Shown here in pieces: positions 8,582 to 12,500 of a stretch of DNA of 12,500 nt. Source of the stretch: Pigoraptor vietnamica (Eukaryota; Opisthokonta; Filasterea). The position numbers and the translations under genes are program-made. Under the pieces are notes generated by a model, which worked only from the letters and a program-made list of their open reading frames with translations, did not search any database and was not told the DNA's origin. Within the stretch, counting starts at the first letter, position 1. Every line of letters begins with the position of its first letter. The stretch lies in assembly GCA_943704525.1 (NCBI GenBank), contig CALSCQ010002130.1, positions 1-12,500 of the forward strand. Direction: 5' to 3'.

Positions 8582-8589
8582 TATAAAAA
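8582..8589 (+). promoter_or_regulatory. TATA box (TATAAAAA)
   Basis: A strong TATA match in otherwise GC-rich sequence, just downstream of the CCAAT cluster and 98 nt upstream of the ATG at 8688. If the usual 25-35 nt spacing holds, transcription would start near 8610-8620 and give a 5' UTR of about 70-80 nt. Confidence 0.75.
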
Positions 8590-8687
8590 CGCGACGCCGC
8601 TTGCGCAAAATCCGTCAAACTCAAAGGGCGATTGTCCCAGCGATCGATTGAAAAGATCGGCTGAACAATCTGAAGTCGGCGAGTGCA

Positions 8688-9837
8688 ATGGAAGGTTTTG
8701 CGGGGCACACGACCAACGTCCACACGACTGCGGGGTACGCCGCGCCCGCGACGCACAAGATAGGGGCCTCCGTTACCGACGAGCCCTTCGAGATACACAT
8801 CACAAGCCCTCTCAGAGGCGACACCGTCACGCGCATCCGCCCGTCGCACAACCTGTCCCAAATCAAGGCGAACATCGCGGCCGTGCTGGGCCTACCGCCG
8901 CTCGCCGGGTTCAGCGTTGCATTCAACGGCCAGCAGCTCGACACGTTGCCGCCCCGCGAAGACGGCCGAGCATTGACAGCACGCGACTATCGCCTGACAG
9001 GGGGATCGACGGTCACGCTGGTGCCGCGCATGACGGCAGGTGTGTTGAGACTGGAGGAGTTGCGCCATTCAGTTGCGCGTTTATCAACACTTGTCGAACC
9101 CTTCAGGTGCAACAACCGCTGGCATTTCCTCGCCTGTGGGCGCGCAAGACATTGCGCAAGCAATACGCCAACTGTCGGTGCGACAGCTCTACGCCCTCGT
9201 GACTGGCCGCGAACCCGTTTTCCTCACCGCGACGATTGGCACACAGCGCGTCGCCATCCAAATTCGCCTCGTCCCGGACGCAGCGCCGACGGGTGACTCT
9301 GCAGGAACCACGACGGCGCAGCCTCCGTCGCTCCCGCCGCCACCGACAGCTCCCATTTCCATCGCGCCTCCCACGCCGATCTCCTCTGTCGAGGCAAATG
9401 ACGCCGACATGTCCGCGCCGCAAGTGCACCCCCTCCTCACGGACAGGGACATGGAGGTGCTCATGGAGTCGCGCCACGACCAAAATCGCGTGCGCGAGGC
9501 CATCGACAAGATTCGCCAGCGCATGCTGGCCAACCCCCTTCCCCCCTCGCGGCGCGACCCCCTTGGTACTGTTATCGAGGGCCGTGTCGAAAAGGCAAAG
9601 GCCGATGCGAAGCCGCCAAAGGCCAAGACGGCGACTGTGGCCGCTTCGCACTGCGCCAAGTGCCAAAAGAAGCTCAAGGAACTCGTCTCGTACGCTTGTC
9701 GGTGCGAGTCTTACTTTTGCGCCGCGCACAAATTGCCCGAGAGCCACGCCTGCACGTTCGACTACAGGGCGGACGGCCGCGAGAGGCTTGCACGGAGCAT
9801 ACCTGCGGTGCGCGCGAACAAAATCTCGCAGCTGTGA
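8688..9837 (+). CDS. Ubiquitin-like domain plus AN1 zinc-finger protein (ZFAND4-like), two exons
   Basis: Exons are 8688-9039 and 9107-9837, joined across a 67-nt GT-AG intron in phase 1, giving 360 aa. Residues about 34-114 form a ubiquitin-like fold: FEIHITSPLRGDTV, then NLSQIKANIA, GLPP, FNGQQL, and STVTLVPR in place of ubiquitin's STLHLVLR. It lacks a C-terminal GG after this region, so it is probably a fixed domain and not a processed tag. A proline-rich linker (about 176-210) and a charged helical stretch (about 229-258) follow. The AN1 finger has all eight zinc ligands: C300, C303, C315, C317, C322, H325, H331 and C333, followed by FDYRADGRERLAR and the terminal VRANKISQL. This order matches animal ZFAND4/ANUBL1; AN1 proteins link ubiquitin/proteasome and stress responses. 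The start is the first ATG after the TATA box. The gene is convergent with the gene ending at 10765. Confidence 0.93.
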
Positions 9838-10764
9838 ATGCAGTGGGTTCAGTCACTGGACTGTAGACGAGGGACGAGGGACCACCCACATGGCTCCGGT
9901 TACGTCCACGTGGGAGAGCGCACTAGCGCACAGACGAATGGAGGGATTAAAGAACGGCATGCGCAAACTGAAGAGCGAGAAATGGCCGGATGCGCGCACA
10001 CTGAATGGACAAGGTCGATGCATTGCGAAGGACATGCGACATTTATCTCCACTGTGTCCCATTTTTGTGTGTGCGGAAGGAACCCCGCGCAAGACCCTCT
10101 CGTCGACGCACCGAGAGATACACTTGCTGCACATCCCGAGTGCGTTCACGCAGCGATGGACACTCCCCCTTGAGCTGTGTGTGTGTGTGTGCGTGTGCGT
10201 GTGTGTGTGCGTGCGAGTGTGTGCGTGTGTGTGTTTGTGCGTGTGTAGCCGTGTGGTGTTGACTCCGCTGCCGTGCAAAATGCCTGATATAAATCGCCGT
10301 GGCGTCCACTCACTGAGCGCACGCGCCATGGGGGTAACTGGGCCGGGGGTTGCGACTGTGAGCCCACGGAGGAGATGCATTTGCCACAGAGAGAGTCACA
10401 GAAGCGCTCATAACTGGCGGCGATCGCATGTTCACTCGGCGTTCGTCGCACCACGTGACCCACCAACGCGGCACTCTGAATCTTCAGTCCTCAGACGGCC
10501 GTCGACTGACGGCATGAACACTCACGCGCCCCGGCCCGAGTAACTACGTCTTCACCACGAACTGCTGAGACCTGACTGCGAGCTCGTATTTACATAGTTT
10601 TAATCGTGTGCTCTTCACCCGCCCCGCGCAGTGCCGTCAGTGCTCCAGCTGACGCAACTGCAGAGCGCCAGAGAGCGTCAGTTGGCACCGGCGGAAAACG
10701 CAGCGAGTCCAGCTCGCACAGTTCTCGCGGCACCAATGCGCCTTAGTCGCCATGTGCCCGCGTC
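9838..10764. other. Convergent intergenic region with a GT-rich tract
   Basis: This gap separates the stop of the UBL-AN1 gene from the stop of the minus-strand disordered gene. It contains ATTAAA at 9946-9951 on the plus strand and TTTAAT at 10598-10603 (ATTAAA on the minus strand), each 109-167 nt past the corresponding stop codon and so plausible poly(A) signals. A long plus-strand frame overlapping this gap is a shadow of the AN1 gene continuing through repeat sequence. CACGTG lies at 9908-9913 and 10452-10457. No gene is supported. Confidence 0.6.
10176..10260. repeat. Degenerate GT/GC microsatellite
   Basis: TG repeats are interrupted by TGCG, TGTTTG and TAGCC units, more degenerate than the tract at 7763-7980. 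It lies in the 3' flank shared by two convergent genes. Confidence 0.92.
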
Positions 10765-11910
10765 TTAGTCGCTGCGGTCCGTTTTGGCATCAGAGCAGCC
10801 GCCGGGCGCGCCGTTCGCGGACGCGCAGTCCGGCGCCGTATCCTCGGCGACGTCGAAGCTGTGGCATAGGGACGATCGACGAGATGCTGACTGTTGCCGA
10901 GACCGGGCGGACGCATCGGGGGACGTCACCGCCGTGCGACCGCTCCCCGGTCGCGACTCGCTCATCTCAAGGATCGCGTCGCCCGCAAGCTCGGGCGGGT
11001 GGGTCGTGAACGACAGCTTGCGCATGATCTGCTGCCCGGAGGGCCCCGCCCCGTCCACCGTCTCCACCGCCGCGTTGAGGCTCTTGGTTCTTCGCACTGC
11101 GTTGGGGTTGGTGGCAGGAGGCAGCACGTCGTTCTCGCCGATGCGCGGCAACTGTATGCTGTCCTTGCGCGAAGGGGACGCGAGCAGGTCGAGCGTCGAC
11201 GAGTGGGACGAGCTGCTGTCGCTCCCGTCAAAAGATACCACACTCACGGAGTTCAAGGACGAGTGCGGGAGGCCCAGGGACGACGCCCGCCGCCGCGTCG
11301 TGGGCGCAAAGCACATGTCTGCAGAGCGCGAGGCAAGCAGCGACGGCGTCGGCGAGAGAGCGCCGTTCCCCGAAGCCTTGGACGGGTGCAGAGCGCTGCC
11401 GCTGATGCTCGCGAGGGAGCGGCGGGGCAGCAGCCGCGGGGGAGAGCCCGACCGTCCCGTGAGCCACGGCGCAGGCTCACCCTGATCGCCAGACGCGACC
11501 ACAGAAGGCGACGTATCGCCCGCTCCTGACCACGTGCCGACACGCTCGAGGCTGTTCTTGCGACGCACGGGGCTCGGTGCGCCAGGGATGCGCAGGGGCC
11601 GCTCGCCATCGACCGCTGCGAGCGCATCATGTCGCATCATGTACTCCTCGATCATCTTGATGCCTCCGGAGCGCTCCGGAAGTGAGCGCGAGAGGCCCGA
11701 CGGGGGCGAGTAGTCGCCGGGCAATCCGTCCGTGACGATCACTTCAGTTAGCGGGCTCTGCGGCGACAGCGGACGCGGTGCAGAAGTAGGCGGAAGTTCG
11801 CTCGTCGGGCACTTGTTCAGGAGCAGCTGAATACGCCGTTGTTGCTCCGTCACTTCTTCGGGGTAAGAGCGCCGGGACGCGCCGCCGCCTTCGCCGTGCG
11901 GAGCCATCAT
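10765..11910 (-). CDS. Disordered Ser/Pro/Arg-rich protein with many candidate phosphorylation sites
   Basis: A single open frame of 381 aa; I do not recognise a family. It opens with ATGATG (MMAPHGEGG). Residues 16-33 (YPEEVTEQQRRIQLLLNK) and 84-100 (IKMIEEYMMRHDALAAV) could form short helices; the rest looks disordered. Basophilic (PKA/AGC/CaMK-type) sites recur: RRKNS (S120), RRSLAS (S165/S168), RRRASS (S210/S211), RKDS (S251), RRTKS (S277), RKLS (S300) and RRSS (S346/S347). Nine SP sites are spread over the length (S49, S52, S68, S113, S134, S156, S186, S245, S330). A poly-Ser patch (SDSSSSHSS) lies at 230-238. Such proteins are often 14-3-3 clients or kinase-regulated scaffolds, but that is inference. 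Further exons upstream or downstream cannot be ruled out. Overlapping plus-strand frames (10784-11485, 10894-11529) are less protein-like in composition and are taken as shadows. Confidence 0.7.
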   Translation of the reverse strand: MMAPHGEGGGASRRSYPEEVTEQQRRIQLLLNKCPTSELPPTSAPRPLSPQSPLTEVIVTDGLPGDYSPPSGLSRSLPERSGGIKMIEEYMMRHDALAAVDGERPLRIPGAPSPVRRKNSLERVGTWSGAGDTSPSVVASGDQGEPAPWLTGRSGSPPRLLPRRSLASISGSALHPSKASGNGALSPTPSLLASRSADMCFAPTTRRRASSLGLPHSSLNSVSVVSFDGSDSSSSHSSTLDLLASPSRKDSIQLPRIGENDVLPPATNPNAVRRTKSLNAAVETVDGAGPSGQQIMRKLSFTTHPPELAGDAILEMSESRPGSGRTAVTSPDASARSRQQSASRRSSLCHSFDVAEDTAPDCASANGAPGGCSDAKTDRSD

Positions 11911-12350
11911 GCCGGCCGCGCCAGCGCCCGGCCTACGTCGTATAGTGCACCGGTGGTCACGTCGGTGTCTCCCGGGACGCAGAGAAGGATTTTCTTTTGG
12001 CCGAAACTTCTACACGACGTCTCGCACGTAAGGAAATTGCCCGCGGAGTCCGAGTAGTGTGGCGGTCTCAGTGTGACGCGAGAGGGATAATACGAATGGG
12101 TAAGACAAAAGACCGCGCAACTGAACAGCCCGGAGGGGACCTTTGTCGTGACATGAGTCCTACGGGGACGACCACACGAAACACTTCCTGTGAGCAGCGG
12201 GTAAGCGCGCTTTGCACAGCGAACGTCCGCCGCGTGTGAGAGAAGGCCCATTTCGGCGACGTCGGCGCAATTTTGCGGCAAGTGCGATGCGGCGCGTGAC
12301 GTTACCCGCTCTGTTGTGGTTTATTACCCGAGGTGTTTACCACCTGGTGA
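11911..12350. other. Upstream flank of the disordered-protein gene
   Basis: Presumed promoter side of the minus-strand gene starting at 11910. I see no clear TATA or CCAAT element in the minus orientation and no convincing exon on either strand. Short frames at 11839-12057 and 11997-12239 have no recognisable content. Confidence 0.45.
12331..12345. repeat. Small hairpin (AGGTG/CACCT)
   Basis: AGGTG-TTTAC-CACCT forms a 5-bp stem with a 5-nt loop directly at the boundary where GC-rich sequence gives way to AT-rich sequence. On its own it is weak. Confidence 0.4.
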
Positions 12351-12500
12351 ATTCCGAAAATTTATTTTGTCAAATATCTCACAGTTCAGAGACTTGAACT
12401 CTGTGAGATTTCTATTCATTAATCTCGAATAATTATTTAATTTTTTTTCATTCACCTCTACAACAGGGTTAAATAAATCCCGTTACCAAAAATAGACTCT
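12350..12500. other. AT-rich segment of distinct composition
   Basis: From about 12350 to the window edge the sequence is strongly AT-rich, with runs such as AATTATTTAATTTTTTTTC. It shows none of the CG-rich vocabulary seen elsewhere. No reading frame of substance is present. It may be the edge of an inserted element, a different genomic compartment, or an AT-rich spacer. Confidence 0.65.
12372..12411. repeat. Imperfect inverted repeat in the AT-rich segment
   Basis: CTCACAG at 12378-12384 and CTGTGAG at 12401-12407 are perfect complements. The arms extend outward (AAATAT against ATTT, one indel) and inward (TTCA against TGAA, with two unpaired bases), giving a stem of about 11-15 bp around a small loop. 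It could be an RNA hairpin, a transcription-end structure or a protein-binding palindrome. Confidence 0.7.

Noticed and set aside
9103-9747. 214-aa minus-strand frame opposite the AN1 gene
   Set aside because: Antisense shadow of a gene with all eight AN1 zinc ligands on the other strand.
9236-10543. 435-aa plus-strand frame running through the AN1 exon and the GT repeat
   Set aside because: It is out of frame with the AN1 zinc finger, is Arg/Pro-rich as expected of a shadow frame, and reads through microsatellite DNA.
10784-11529. Plus-strand frames of 233 and 211 aa opposite the disordered protein
   Set aside because: Shorter than the 381-aa minus frame, with Arg-rich shadow composition. 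The minus frame has coherent repeated RRxS and SP patterns. Rejected with moderate confidence, because the minus protein also lacks homology.

Overview
The window looks like nuclear DNA from a GC-rich eukaryote with fairly compact genes, probably a protist or other microbial eukaryote. Supporting points are protein-coding exons interrupted by short GT-AG introns (67 to about 360 nt), several with branch-point-like CTAAC/CTAAT motifs; a CCAAT/TATA promoter; long CA/GT microsatellites; and eukaryote-specific protein families (an IP3-receptor-type calcium channel end, a UBL plus AN1 zinc-finger protein, a DEAD-box helicase with a mitochondrial-type leader). I cannot assign the lineage from sequence alone.

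Layout. 1-2600 is non-coding as far as I can see: a 90-nt CA tract, a 51-bp minisatellite (about 880-1190), CCGG-rich sequence with a small hairpin, and no recognisable exon. About 2605-3723 (+) holds the last exons of an IP3/ryanodine-receptor-type Ca2+ release channel: the HNMWNY zinc-finger segment and the C-terminal coiled coil. No pore or other upstream exons are visible, so it is either a fragment or lies behind a large intron. 3796-4093 is an old tandem duplication in the gap between two convergent genes. 4189-6891 (-) is a five-exon DEAD-box RNA helicase of 687 aa; all four junctions keep phase and restore canonical helicase motifs. 6892-8340 is a divergent intergenic region with paired E-boxes, a CRE-like site, a speculative two-exon small gene and a 218-nt GT microsatellite. 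8491-8589 is a promoter with three CCAAT boxes exactly 14 nt apart, one inverted CCAAT and a TATA box. It drives a two-exon gene (8688-9837, +) for a 360-aa protein with an N-terminal ubiquitin-like domain and a C-terminal AN1 finger, ZFAND4-like. 10765-11910 (-) is a 381-aa disordered, Ser/Pro/Arg-rich protein with many candidate basophilic and proline-directed kinase sites. From about 12350 the sequence turns sharply AT-rich and contains an imperfect hairpin.

The genes do not form one obvious pathway. They are neighbours in convergent and divergent pairs (channel end facing helicase; helicase divergent from the UBL-AN1 side; UBL-AN1 facing the disordered protein). The most notable item is the calcium-channel C-terminus, which is interrupted by microsatellite DNA and lacks its channel body in this window. 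I found no evidence of an undescribed multi-gene system.
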